From contig JAJEKV010000225.1 in NCBI GenBank assembly GCA_021234155.1, forward strand, positions 190,001-254,000: 64,000 bases of DNA, in the 5' to 3' direction. This stretch comes from Isoetes taiwanensis. Its lineage: Eukaryota; Streptophyta; Lycopodiopsida; Isoetales; Isoetaceae. A model generated the notes under the pieces. The model worked only from the letters and a program-made list of their open reading frames with translations, had not been told where the DNA came from and did not search any database. Shown piece by piece: positions 22,222 to 33,465 of this stretch; positions within the stretch are counted from its first letter, which is position 1, and each line of letters opens with the position of its first letter. The translations under genes were made by a program, and so were the position numbers.

Positions 22222-23846
22222 CGAAGGTAAATACTGATCACCAGAGCCTCTAGTATATCAAAACGCAACCACTCCTCAACTTGAGGCAGATGCGATGGAT
22301 GGAATTTCTCGAAGAATATGACTTCCAGATAGTATATAAGCCAGGCTAATTAAATGTGGTTGTTGACGCGCTCTATTGATGGCCTCTAGATTGCGCGTGC
22401 ACTCCAATGTCGTCTCCAACTTGTCAAGCGAATTCGGCAAGAAGATAGAAGAAGTTATCCCTTCTAGCATGGAATTCAAGCATGTAGGGACTAGTCTTTG
22501 CAAGAACACAAGGACAAATAAGAAGAGGGAGGCCTTCAAGCATTTTAAAAAAGAAGGTGATCTTTTGTATCACAATAACAAGTTATGTGTACCTGAAGCA
22601 TTAAGAATGAGGAAGATAATCTTACATGACACGCCTAATAGCCATATTGTCAGCCATGCAGAATTTATGAAGACCTACTTCAAGATTAGAAGTAGTTACT
22701 TCTGGCTGGGTATGAGGAATCAGATAGCCAGGTATATCCAGGAGTGCCAGTTGTGTCAGCAGACAAAGACAGAATAACTTCGAATCCTAGGAGCTTTGGA
22801 ACCTTTAGCAGTGCCAGACGCCAAGTGGGAAGTTGTCAGCATGGATTTCATAATGGGGCGTTCAAGGACAGCAAGGGGCTTTTATGCCTTGATGGTTGTA
22901 GTAGCTACATTATCTAAAATGACACATTTCTTGTCATGCCGCATCATAGACACAACTTTGGATACAGCCTTGTTGTTTACCAAAGAGATTTTTAGATTGC
23001 ATGGAATGCCCAGGGCGATGGTCTCTGATAGAGATCCGAAGTTCATCAGCACCTTCGACAAGACTTCTTCAACATGATCTATGCCAAGTTGTGGATGAGT
23101 TATGCTTCACTTGCAGACAGATGGGCAAATGGAGCACATCAACAGAACCTTGGAGGACATGTTGAGAAACTATATTTGAAACAAGCAATTCAAATGGGCC
23201 GATTACATCCACCTAATAAAGTTTGCATACAATAGTACGAAACAAGAGTCATCGAAGATGTCTTCCTTCATGTTTAATTACGGTTATCAATGCTTGACCC
23301 CAGATACGTGGCACAATCCAGAGTCCAAGATGGAAGTTTCTCAACAATTTCTGGCAGATATGCAGTAGCTTGTAGAAGAAGTGCGAGAATATCTCCTAGC
23401 AGCAAAGGCACGTCAGAAGAGTCTAGCAGATAGACATAGTCAGCAATTGTAAGAAACTTGCTCCAAGATGGGCGGGGCTTTTAAGATTGTAAGGCGAATA
23501 GGGAGCCAATCATATAGGCTTGACTTATCTGCTCATCTAAAAGTTCATAAGGTCTTCCACATAAGCTTATTAGAGAAACGTACTCCAAACCCGGAGGAAG
23601 TTTTGGAGACTCCAACCTTGTTGGAAATGACAGAGGAGCAACTCGAGATTGTTCCAGTTAATTGTTGATAAAGCATTCAAGAAGATGCAAAGGTCAGAGT
23701 TCCTTCAGTACCTGGTCAAGTGGAAACACTTGCCCATGGAAGACACGACGTGGGTATTAAAACATGATTTAGAGAAGCAATACCCAGAGTTTATGGAGCA
23801 ATTCGACGGCCAAGTCACCTCCGATTTAGTCGATGCCAGCCAGTAA
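22222..23846 (+). mobile_element. Ty3/gypsy chromovirus pol, 3' half (broken)
   Basis: Domains in order: the end of RNase H (TDHQSL, then LRQMRWMEFLEEYDFQIVYK) at 22225-22380; an integrase HHCC finger (H-x-H ... CQLCQQTK) ending near 22776; the integrase core starting with WEVVSMDFIMGRS (first Asp) and VSDRDPKF (second Asp) at 22826-23050, then broken by frameshifts; a linker ending HKVFHISLLEK near 23579; and a chromodomain at 23649-23830 (FLQYLVKWKHLPMEDTTW). The C-terminal chromodomain identifies a chromovirus. RT, protease and Gag are missing upstream. At least four frame breaks make it non-functional. Confidence 0.9.
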
Positions 23847-23889
23847 GTAAGTGTTGCAGCTTAGTCTAGTGCATGGGACCTAAGGGAGA

Positions 23890-24215
23890 TGATGAGATGC
23901 ATCTGTGGGCAGTCTAGATGCATATATGGCTAGGCATATGGTCTTGGGCGATGATCGGATCATATTAGATGTTCCCTAGTCTCAGACCTTCAGGGCCATG
24001 ATGCATGCACGTGCACATGATCGGAGGTCATGTAGATTAAGTAGGTGACCGTGGGCGATAATGGGATCGTCTTAAACATTCTTTAGCCATGATGCACTGC
24101 GTGTGCGCACGACCGAAGGTCGTGTAGGAGGTAAGCATCTAATCGTGGGCGATGATGGGACCATCCTAGATATTACCTATGCTTAAATCTGAATGGGCCA
24201 TGATTCAATGCAGGT
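23890..24215 (+). repeat. degenerate tandem repeats downstream of chromovirus pol
   Basis: Three units of roughly 100-120 bp share TGGGCGATGATGGGATCAT-like, TAGATGTTCCCTAG-like, GGGCCATGATGCA and CACGACCGAAGGTCGTGTAG-like blocks. They lie between the chromodomain stop and the putative LTR, in the element's 3' untranslated region. Confidence 0.75.
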
Positions 24216-24628
24216 ATGTAAGGCTAACCTTGAGCTAGTAGTTTAGCTCAAGGTAATTGGGGGGTGGTCCCCTTAAAAACCACAAATTATTAACTAGATT
24301 AATGTGATGTGCTACTTATTGCAGGCAGTAAAGGAGAAGCATTGAGGAGGGAGTACATCACGAGAAGAATATGAGTTATAGATTTTGTACGTAATTATAA
24401 ACTCTTAAACATTATTATGTCATTATGTGTTATCTTGATGAACTATTAAGGCTATACAATTTTGTATAAATATGTAAGTATAGTCTTTACAATTATTGTT
24501 ATAATTGAGTGTTGGAAGTTTATCACTTTAGATTCTAAATGTTATATTCCTTATTGCGATCTTTAAGGTTGATGCACGTTCGTTCACCTTATCGTAATGT
24601 CGAAGACAATATTATGGGAGGGAGGGAT

Positions 24629-25950
24629 TGTGATGTTTCCCTAAAATATATGATATAAATACATATATTTTAGGCCACATCACCATACAAATCTACCTTA
24701 GTAGGATTGTATACAGTAGTGTGGAGAACGAGAGCATAGTTAAGTCATTATATATGAATTAGCCAACCTTAGTTCTCTATTTAGACATGGCCCCATTTTA
24801 TTGGCGATCTGCCACATGGACGCACCTTATTGGAGCCACATGACGTGACATGGCGACCCTAACCTACTAATGGCCACACCCTAAACCTAGGCCATTTTCT
24901 GTATCAGCAGTCCTTGAACCCTGTCTGCGCTCGAAACTCCATTTCGAGAATCGTCTACTGCAGCACAACATAGTGCAGGAGCGTGCATGCATCAGAAGGA
25001 GTGGAAGCTACCCCAAATCACCTGCAGAGCAATGGAGACACTAGGAGCGAGGGGAAGTTCATCCAGAGCAGGTATTTAGAGTAGAGCATTCTAGATGAGT
25101 TAGCATTTCGTATCTCTAGTAGAGCCATTCTAGAACCCTCAGTTCGGCTCATGAACCCTAATCAATGAACCCTAACTGTAAGTTAGAGGCATGTGATTAG
25201 GATTAGATGTTATTCTTATTATTTATTATGTTATGTGGATATGTGATGGTTGATCATGTTTGCACCTCTTGTATTGGAAAGGTAGAGATCTAATAGCCTT
25301 ATTTAGATGATGCTTCTAGTTTAGACCTTTTAGTTCCTATTACATGTGGCCTGTGCATAGAGAGCACCAGGTTTTATAGAGTGATTGAGCACCACATAAC
25401 GGAGGCCGTGGAAAAATAGAGAGGTCCCTACTAAGTGCGGCTACGGGGGACCCATAGCGGACTAGGCTTATAATCGGCCACTTTGAGAAGGCCGGGTATG
25501 GGTCCGACTGCTTCAATAGTATTGCCCTGACTCTCAAAGTGTTGGCTTGACTTTTGTTTTGGGGAGTTCAGTCGGGGAAGGACGTGTGTCACCATGATCC
25601 TCTAGTCGCCTATGGAGCCACTGCACTCTGGGAAGGGGAGATGCAACCCTTCCTACCTCATCAGACCAGGGAGATGCATGCCATAGTAGTCTTCTTAGCT
25701 GATGCCAAGAGATTGCATATCTGACAGGTTACAGTCACGGCATAGCCTGATTTAGCCCATCTGGATAGTATGCATAGGAGGGGCAGATGGAGTGGTCAAC
25801 CATAGCCATTGTCTATTGCCAGCCCAAGTCATCGCCATAACTCAGTCCGCTCTATCTTGAGACTCCAGCCGATGAGTCTGAGCCTGGGTAGAAGTTCGTT
25901 TGATGGATGATGTATTGATGTATATAGACGATCTATGGATGGGTGGTACT
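24629..25950 (+). mobile_element. putative 3' LTR of the chromovirus
   Basis: A polypurine tract GGGAGGGAGGGA (24617-24627) is followed by TGTGATGTTTCC, a typical LTR start. The first 60 bases contain a perfect inverted repeat, CCTAAAATATATG / CATATATTTTAGG (about 24640-24674), nested in TGATGT/ACATCA. No second LTR is in the window, so the right end, given here as roughly 25.95 kb, is a guess bounded by the transposase remnant that follows. Another inverted repeat (CACTTTGAG / CTCAAAGTG) lies near 25480-25540. Confidence 0.55.
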
Positions 25951-26124
25951 ATTGTTCGTGGTAGCTAATTGTATTGTTATTGCTAATGCTGATGTTTGTA
26001 ATGCTTCCACTATTATAGGAGCCCATATGGAAAGGGAGCGCAAGACACCTTCGTGTCCTCTTCCCGTGCTCTGGCCATCCCAGGTAGGGGATAGATGGGG
26101 GGCCCATGCGGCAGATGTTGCTAG

Positions 26125-26664
26125 ATGGGAGATGTCTCGCGAGATGTACGGCGGAGCTTCGAATATTTAGTGGGGTGCGTCACATTTCTTAAGTTAGTGC
26201 CTGAAGAAGAGAAGCAGATAAATGAATCGGTTAATCGTGCCAGACAATTTAGAATCTTGCCTTGTAACGTCATTGTATTTGAGATCATCACACCATATAT
26301 TGTTGATTTAGGAAACAAAACATGCAGTTGTTGTGCTTGGCAGCATAGAGGAATTCCATGCGCTCATGCGATAGGAGCAATTCTATGGCTGAAGAGAAGA
26401 CCACAAGAGTTTGCACACCCCGAATACTCATTGGGAGCATGGTGTGATGTATAGCAGGGTGCAATCTTTCCCTTTGAAGATGTACTAGAGGAGGAGTGGG
26501 CAGGTATGCAACCTCCTGCAACACGTAAATGGCCTGGATGCCCGAAGAAAAAGCGGATTCGAACAGAATATCACTTTAGAGAAGTCCATTCATACATATA
26601 TTCAAGATGTGAACAATATGGGCACCATAACCACAAGAGTTCTATGAATTTTATTGCAGAATGA
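26125..26664 (+). pseudogene. Mutator-like (MULE) transposase C-terminal fragment
   Basis: The frame reads VNRARQFRILPCNVIVFEI, then VDLGNKTCSCCAWQHRGIPC followed by AHAIGAI, a SWIM-type zinc finger (C-x-C ... C-x-H) found in MuDR/FAR1-like transposases. After one stop at 26454 it continues with MQPPATRKWPGCPKKKRIR (the family's P-P..rk.pGRPkk..i block) and a damaged CCHC knuckle, CEQYGHHNHKSS, in which the last Cys is Ser. The catalytic DDE domain would lie upstream and is absent. No terminal inverted repeat was found. MULE transposases cut and paste DNA; this remnant cannot. Confidence 0.8.
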
Positions 26665-28620
26665 GGTATGTTGCTAATGCTTCATTACTATTTGCATTTA
26701 TGGTCTGCATTATATGTACAATTAGGACAAGTGCCCAAATGTTCTCTAGAAAAGGCAGATGCAGCTTCTTTTGTTTGATGATCCTGGATAGGACCTTAAT
26801 AACAATACATCAAATTTTTCACCTATGCTCAACAAGCTTCTAGAATTCTGGCTATATGTTTGATGCATTTTGTATTCTTCCAGGTACTTGAGGGTAGAGG
26901 AAGAAGAACATGTACTGAAGGTAGAGGAAGAAGACCAGATTGCCATTTCATGAAGTTGCTCCTTTCCACCATATTTACATTTCATTATGTTACATTACAT
27001 TACTAGATTTATTTATGTTATCAGGTTCATTTGTGCTAGGAAATTATGTTGTCAGATTTCAATTTGATATTAGATAAACTATTATTAAACAAAGGCCCTT
27101 TCAAAAGCGTGACAACCAGGTGGAAGCATCTACTTACAAAATAGGCAAAACTTAACTATAACCAGGAAGCATCCACTTAGACTTGATCCAACTATAACAG
27201 GCAAAAGTTAACTGTAGTTACTACCAAATCCAAATTTTGCATGTAAAAGCAAATTGCAGGTAAGTTGTTGCTAACTGGGCCTAATTGCTGTTGCAGCACA
27301 TGGCAACTGCATTTGATCACTATGGATCATTGAAACTGATGTTCCGATCTCTTTTTCCCCTTTGTAGAAATGGTGGCTCGGTTTTCTATGCTGTTGTCAT
27401 GCCGTTGTTTTGTTGAACAAGGGCAATTTCATAATTTCTGACAATATATAGGGGCATTTTTATAAATACCCTAAGATATTAGGGTATTTTTAGCAGGGTT
27501 GCCTAACCCCCCCTGCCCGATTTCCTGCATTCCTAGCTATGCCACGTGTCGTGCCACATAGGCCAAATTGATTTTATGCCGTTAGATCTGTCTATTTTTG
27601 CATCTACGGTTAGGAAAATTAGAAAGTAAAGAAAATTCCAGTTAGATGGTCTTCCGGAGATGCCCGCGACGGCAATCCATCGTCGTATCTCGGCCTCATG
27701 GCCATCGCCGGACCATCTTCAACCTGAAGCAAATCTATTAAATTCTGAAGATCTGAAATTTGTCGCTTCCCCCTATAGGATTTGTCCCTTGGGCGCCCAC
27801 ATTGAATCAGGGAAAAAATTAAGCGTGCTATATATTTTTCCATAAAAAATAGTTTGGCTATTTTTCAAAATTTTACAGTACTTTATGATATACATTTGGC
27901 TAAAGTTACTATTACCATTACATTTGTATGTACTTGGACTTCGCGAAACTTTTGAATTAAGTACTATAAACTTTCGCTTGACTATTTTTTCTAACTGAAA
28001 AAAGCAAAAAATGTAAATTCTGTAGCTTTAGATATATGTACTACAATTAAAAATAATAATCAACAATCAAGAAATATACAATAATATTAAAAAACTTTTA
28101 ACAAAAGCTCACAATATAGCTTATAATATCCATGAGCTGAATAACATTCAATGCAATGACACCTTCTAGATATGGTGATCAAATTACACTTACCTCTAAC
28201 CTTTGAGAGAAGATGTTATGCCACTAACTCGGGCATCTAGAGAGATATTGGCCATCTCTTACCATTCCTTTTTAAAACTGCATATGTGGTATATGTAATA
28301 GAAATGCATAGTTTAAAAAACTACTATCACTGATGATGGTAGGTGGGGATGTGTAAAAGTCTATAAGGAATTCATTTTTATTTGGCTATTAATGATTTAA
28401 TATGTAATTATTGTAATATAAAGAAAGGCTAATCCCTTTTTCTTTAAGGAAAAGGGGGGAAATAGTTTGGCTAATCCTAACAAAATAATGGAGTACTTGT
28501 TTTAGCTATGGCTATTTTTTATTTTTTTAAAAGAAATCTCTCTTCATAAAATTCGCCGCAAAAATTGTCTAGACCCTCTAAAAAATCGCCATTTGCCTAT
28601 TAATAGCCACTAATTTTTTC
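26665..28620. other. non-coding stretch with one palindrome
   Basis: I see no gene. A perfect palindrome AAATACCCTAA-GATA-TTAGGGTATTT lies at 27464-27489 and could be the end of a small DNA element. The rest is AT-rich, with a short AAGGAAAAGG/CCTTTTTCTTT inverted pair near 28432-28457. Confidence 0.5.
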
Positions 28621-28621
28621 C

Positions 28622-28948
28622 ATGCACATTGATCATCAAGGCGGCTCGGTGACGATGACAGCAATGGCTCTCGATTTTGGCGTTTTACTCGCCTTTACTG
28701 CTTTAAATTTGCAACAGATCAAGCTCAAATCCATGCAATTCGAAGGAGAGGTAAGCGTTTCATTTTCTGATATGGGATCACCGTTAAAGGAAAAGGTTTT
28801 GAAAGAAACTCTTCAAGAAGCTGCTCGTTTAGGAAGCAAATGCAAGTGGGGAATTTATGCCCTTGGTGCTGTGTATGCGCTTTTGGTGCTATCCGGCTTT
28901 TTGAGGAATTATGCTTCAATGGCAGGAGACATGACGAAATTACTATGA
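28622..28948 (+). CDS. hypothetical 108-residue frame with a membrane-like segment
   Basis: An ATG-initiated frame gives a charged middle (SPLKEKVLKETLQEAARLGS, about residues 53-72) and a hydrophobic stretch GIYALGAVYALLVLSGFL (about residues 77-94) that could span a membrane. A hydrophobic N-terminal segment (about 16-28) is also present. I do not recognise the family. It overlaps the start of a decayed PPR reading in another frame, so it may instead be chance or the leader of that gene. Low confidence. Confidence 0.25.
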   Translation: MHIDHQGGSVTMTAMALDFGVLLAFTALNLQQIKLKSMQFEGEVSVSFSDMGSPLKEKVLKETLQEAARLGSKCKWGIYALGAVYALLVLSGFLRNYASMAGDMTKLL

Positions 28949-29259
28949 TAAATGTACTTAATGCAGCTGCCAATCTAGGATTCCTGTCAAAAGCTAAGGT
29001 AATTCATGCCTTCATTGTTCAAAGTGAGGTCATTTCTTATTATTCAGAATGGACTCATCAGTATGTATAGCAATTGTGGAATAGGTCATTTAACACCATG
29101 ATTACTTGCGATACAATATCTTGGAATATGATGATAGTAGCATTTTCTGACCATGGTCATGATAGGTGCTCTTTGCAAGTTTTTAGACAAATGTATGCGA
29201 TTCAGGCGCCAAGCAAGATAACTTTCCTTGCACTTTTAACTGCTTGCTCTAATATGTAG
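28858..29259 (+). pseudogene. decayed PPR gene fragment
   Basis: Frame pieces read AIRLFEELCFNGRRHDEITM, NVLNAAANLGFLSKAKVIHA and, after breaks, CDTISWNMMIVAFSDHGHD, SLQVFRQMY and KITFLALLTACSNM. These match PLS-class PPR repeats (A..LF..M...G..PD..T...VL.A...L..GK.IH; WN.MI..Y..HG...A...F..M; P...TF..LL.ACS). Two frameshifts or stops separate the pieces. Repeat S follows immediately. It may be part of the same ancestral gene family as the remnant at 30.3-33.5 kb. Confidence 0.65.
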
Positions 29260-29490
29260 CATAATAACAGGGGGTTGCTTTTGTATTTTTATACTTTTTT
29301 CCCTAAGGTTTTTATATGATTTCATGGTGTATTCTTGTGGACGTACTAATGCGTACATCTAAGTCTTGCTTATCTCGCGACTCCTCATTTTTTATGGCAC
29401 TTGCCAATGGTTTAACCCGAAAAAAAAAAAAAATGGCATGCAGAGCTCGAGAGGTATTGCTTTAGGTTTTGCTTTAGGGTTTTTAGGTGT
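29258..29490 (+). repeat. dispersed repeat S, copy 2
   Basis: Matches 2658-2905 (see there). It carries an extra A-run (CCCGAAAAAAAAAAAAAA) between CAATGGTTTAA and ATGGCATGCA that copy 1 lacks. TTTAGGGTTT-like boxes follow. It lies about 0.8 kb upstream of the 30.3-33.5 kb PPR remnant. Confidence 0.75.
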
Positions 29491-30295
29491 CCTTGATTTT
29501 TCAGCCGGAATAGAACGATGTCATGCTTCACCATATGCGAGCTTCTTTCCAATTGAGCATTTGATTTGAACGAAAAAAATGGGTTTTCTTCCGGATCTGC
29601 AGAACCAGGACGATATCCGAGCTCAAAGGTTTGGTTGAAGTTCCAACTTGGTGTTTTTTTTTCCCGGGTTCTCACTTAGTGCGCCTAATCGCCCCTTTTC
29701 ATTCGCCTTCAAAGCACGAGCCATTTGCTCTTTGCTTTTGGTTTTTCTTAGGGCTGGCTCGGGGCGATTTCTTCAAGCGTGCCAGATCCACCCAAGTCTC
29801 GGTGTTTTGAGGCTAATTTTCAAGGGCAAACAAAGTCTTCCTGAGGTTCTTTCTTGGTGTTTTGCTTTGAGTCTCGCGCAATCCGTGGTTGGGCTCTTTG
29901 GAAAAAACTTCAAAAGAGGTAACAGAGCCAAGCTTCAAACAGTAGAGCTCTGCTATATACAAACTCGTGCAGCTGCAACATCAAACATTCTATGCATATC
30001 TCTATAATCTACTCTCGTTGCAGAAACCAGCAAAGTACTTTTGTTTTGGGTTGCGGATTAAAGCTTTGATTTGGTTGCAAAACAGGCTACTTGCGAATGA
30101 TCGGCTAACTCATCAAGGCTATAGAATCCCTCTTTATCTCCAACACTAAAAGGTGAGCCTGCTTTCTATATCTAAATTTTGCAAAACTTCTGCCATGGAT
30201 CTACTTATTAGTTATACGGTTCATTTTATATGAGATTTATATGAGATGTGCTTTTTATGGTAGACATCTGCAGCAACATTATTTGTGGAGAAGAT
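29491..30295. other. possible 5' leader of the PPR remnant
   Basis: No recognised coding motif. The mixed GC content and pyrimidine tracts look like a plant 5' region, but several open frames here are in different phases and have no family match. Confidence 0.3.
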
Positions 30296-30299
30296 TTAC

Positions 30300-30740
30300 T
30301 TATAACGTCAAGGCGTGGGTTAAGTTCCTTTGCTTCAAGTTTTGTATCATGGACATTGATGGTTTCAGGATATGCTGAAAATCGAGAATGGATTTGGAGC
30401 CCTTAAACTTTTCCTTGAATTGCTTTGACGATGGTCTAGAGCAAATCAGCTACCTTTGTTAGCGTGTTCGTGGATATTCTTCGCGAATCGCTTTGCGCGG
30501 GGGCGTGTTCATCCATGCTTACGGAATACAGCCGGACCGAACTCGGAAATATTTGTGAGTAATGGCAACATTGCCATGTATATTGCTTGTGGAAGCATTG
30601 ATGATGCATGGCAAGTATTCAAACTAATGCCATCTCTCGATGTGGTTTCTTTTTACCGCAATGCTTTACGGTTTAGTTACTTTTGGAGATGCCAACAATG
30701 CCATCAACCTATATCATATGAGAATTGTAAATGCTGAAGT
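30300..30740 (+). pseudogene. decayed PLS-class PPR gene, 5' part
   Basis: Readable blocks: SSFVSWTLMVSGYAENRE, GALKLFLELL (both broken), VSNGNIAMYIACGSIDDAWQ followed by VFKLMPSLDVVSF, and GDANNAINLYHMRI. They correspond to consecutive S and L/P repeats of a plant PPR protein (NGLI.MY..CG..DDA..VF..MP..DVVS). Several single-base changes shift the frame. The reading resumes at 31.63 kb after about 0.9 kb of unrelated or inserted sequence that includes repeat R. Confidence 0.7.
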
Positions 30741-31435
30741 TTGCCGATTCTATGGCTTGTATTCTACGCTTTCCATAAGAAATACATTCACTCATATATT
30801 CACTCGTATATTATGTGGTTTGTCCGAAAAACAGCTTGTATGCCACATTATGGATTTCATAAGGCTAATTTGAGTTCGAGAATTGTAACCATCATGTGGA
30901 AGCTGGTACATCTCTTCATTTAAAGGGCACATTACCGCATGGGAGGATTGCCATTACGATTTGAGCTTCGATTGTGTCTCCATTGGTCTTGTACCACTAC
31001 GTCCCTCCGGTTCATAACATGCAAACATGGGGCTATTTATACTCTTTCTTTATATATCTATCATTACATGTCTATTACATGTACGTGTATTCTTTGGATA
31101 ATATTGTAGGGCATGTTACATGTTAGAGGCAACATGCACCATAGGCATGCATATTTCTTTAATGGGCCTTTAAGTAATCTAAGTTCGAGGCAACATGCAC
31201 CATAGGCATGCATATTTCTTTAATGGGCCTTTGAGTAATCTAGATTCGATTAAGGTGGCAGGCCTTCATCCATTACATAACCATTATATATCCTAATAAT
31301 TGTTATATGATTGGTTTTGTCATATTATTATTATGATCATCATAGTTAAATATGTGTTATGGTTGTTCTTTTACCAAGCTTCTTAATAATTAAGTCTACA
31401 TGCACATATGTCATCCTTTGTGCCCGAAGGTTTTA
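30741..31435. other. sequence interrupting the PPR remnant
   Basis: No PPR reading here. It includes a two-copy tandem duplication (31126-31247, separate entry) and AT-rich filler. Confidence 0.5.
31126..31247. repeat. 61-bp tandem duplication
   Basis: GAGGCAACATGCACCATAGG... GGGCCTTTAAGTAATCTAAG at 31126-31186 is repeated at 31187-31247 with about two differences. Confidence 0.9.
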
Positions 31436-31590
31436 TTAGGGCCGAAGGGCCCAAAATTTTTTAATATAACAACCAACACATCACGATCATTAACATTAAT
31501 TAACACAAACCATTGTATCTAACACATTTAAATTAAAATCCCCTCAAACCCCTTTGGTTTGGGTGCATATTCACACGGGGTTACTCCGCA
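31436..31590. repeat. dispersed repeat R, copy 2
   Basis: Nearly collinear with 4982-5150. It sits inside the decayed PPR gene, between readable repeats ending at 30.74 kb and resuming at 31.63 kb, so it probably inserted there. Confidence 0.8.
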
Positions 31591-31629
31591 ACAGAGCCGC
31601 TGTCGGATGGGGCTGCCTTACGTGAGAGG

Positions 31630-33465
31630 GTAAACCTGGTACATGCACATATTCTTTGATGGTGGTCTTTGAATCTGAATTCTGTTCTAGGCATCGCTAT
31701 TGTTAGTATGTATGGAAAGTGTGGAAGTACTCCAAATGCACTAAGATATTTGATGCAATGCAAGCTCGAGATATAGTTTCTTGGAATTCTATGATGGGAG
31801 CTTATGTGCGGGATGGAAATGGGAAGGATACTATTTACCTCTTTCAAAAAGCGCAACTAGAAGGCATAAATCCGACAAGGTAACAATTACTCACGCCCTT
31901 CTTCGGATGTTCTTCTCTTGGAAATCTTACAGAGGGTAGACTTGTCCATGCAAGCATTCCTAAGATCTTGTTTCAATCAGACCCAATACTATCTACAAGC
32001 CTTGTTGATATGTATGGCAAATGTGGTAGCCCCGCCGGATGCACAAGCCGTGTTTGATGAGCTGCCCAAGTCCGCCATTGCAAAGACCATGGAATGTCTT
32101 AATTGCAAGATATGCCCAAACAGGGGTATCCAAGGAATTCTATTTTACTTTAAGATAAAATAACTTTCATTAACTTGCTTGATGCCCCGAGTAATTCAAC
32201 CATGTTGTCTCAAGGCTTTTTGATCCATGCTCACATAATCAAACGTGAATTCAAGTCGACCTTGTTCTTGAGAATGCACTTGTGAATATGTATAACAAAT
32301 GTGGAAGCTTGAGAGATGCATGCATTGTCTTTGGCAACATGAACACTTGGGATATTATCACCGGAATTCCTTGATTATGACCCACGTGGCAAAGATGGGC
32401 ATGCAAGGCAGCCATTCAACTTTATTACACAATGTACAATCGAAAATATAAGACCCGATAAGTTCACATTTATGTGCATTGTTGATGCTAGATGCTTGTG
32501 CAAGTACATGTAATTTAGCGCAGGCGTGTTGATTCACAAACAAATCGAACATGGTTATAGTTCGTAACTAGTTATGGGAACAACCATCCCGACCATGTAT
32601 AATAAATGTGGTAGTCTTGAAAATGCGGAAAAGTATTTTAGAAAAATGCATGATAAAGACATTATTACATGGAGTGCAATGGGCACCGCGATACATGCAA
32701 CATGGGCACACCGACGATACATCGAAATTCCGCTTTTATGAAATGTTCAAGGATCATATCATGCCGGACGTTGAAACAGTAGCTCACGCGCGACCGACCT
32801 GCATCGAAAGCGACCAATTTTGTCGTGAAATTCTTTTATTCATGCTTGCAGACTTAGGGGAGCAACTGAGTCATCAAATACATGGGAAATATGATTATCG
32901 TGATGTATAGCAAGCAAGGTAGTTTGAACAAAGGCATGCTTAGGGGTTTTTATGAAATGCCGAGCATGATGCAAAGATCGTGGAATAACATTGTTGTGGC
33001 ATATAGCCAACATGGCGTGTGTATGAATGCCCTTCTTTTCTTGAACCAGATGTATGTTGAAGGGGTGGAGATTGATGCGATTACATTTCTTAATATCTTT
33101 TCAGGATGCAGTCATGCAGGATTGGTAGATGTTGGGTTCCACTACTACTCTTTGATGGAAGGAGATTATAGAATCGTGGCAATAGTTGAGCACAACCATT
33201 CCATGATTGAGATCATTGGGAGAGCAGGACAGTTAGATGAAGCACCGAGACTATATCAACAATATGCCTATCCATGTCGATTGCTCATCATGGGTGGTTT
33301 TCATTGTCGCCCGCAAAAATTCATGGTGATTTAGAAAGTGGAAAATGGGCTGCAAGACATGTTTTGGGGATTGAAGATAATGTACAAGATGATGTGTAGA
33401 ATCCCTGCAATCAGGACTTGAGAAGGAAGAGTAACCGAATTATTTCTAAAAACGTGCCAAGAAGA
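31630..33465 (+). pseudogene. decayed PLS-class PPR gene, 3' part with E motif
   Basis: PPR repeats can be followed through frame changes: VLGIAIVSMYGKCGSTPNAL; MQARDIVSWNSMMGAYVRDG; a broken repeat with SQGFLIHAHIIK; LENALVNMYNKCGSLRDACI; IPTMYNKCGSLENAEKYFRK; MHDKDIITWSAM; NMIIVMYSKQGSLNKG; RSWNNIVVAYSQHGV; AITFLNIFSGCSHAGLVDVG; IEIIGRAGQLDEAPRLY; and an E-motif start HGDLESGKWAARHVLGIEDN near 33310-33370. The order and spacing fit one long PLS protein of at least six repeat triplets. More than ten frameshifts or stops rule out function. The E motif shows that the ancestor belonged to the organelle RNA-editing type of PPR proteins. Confidence 0.8.
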
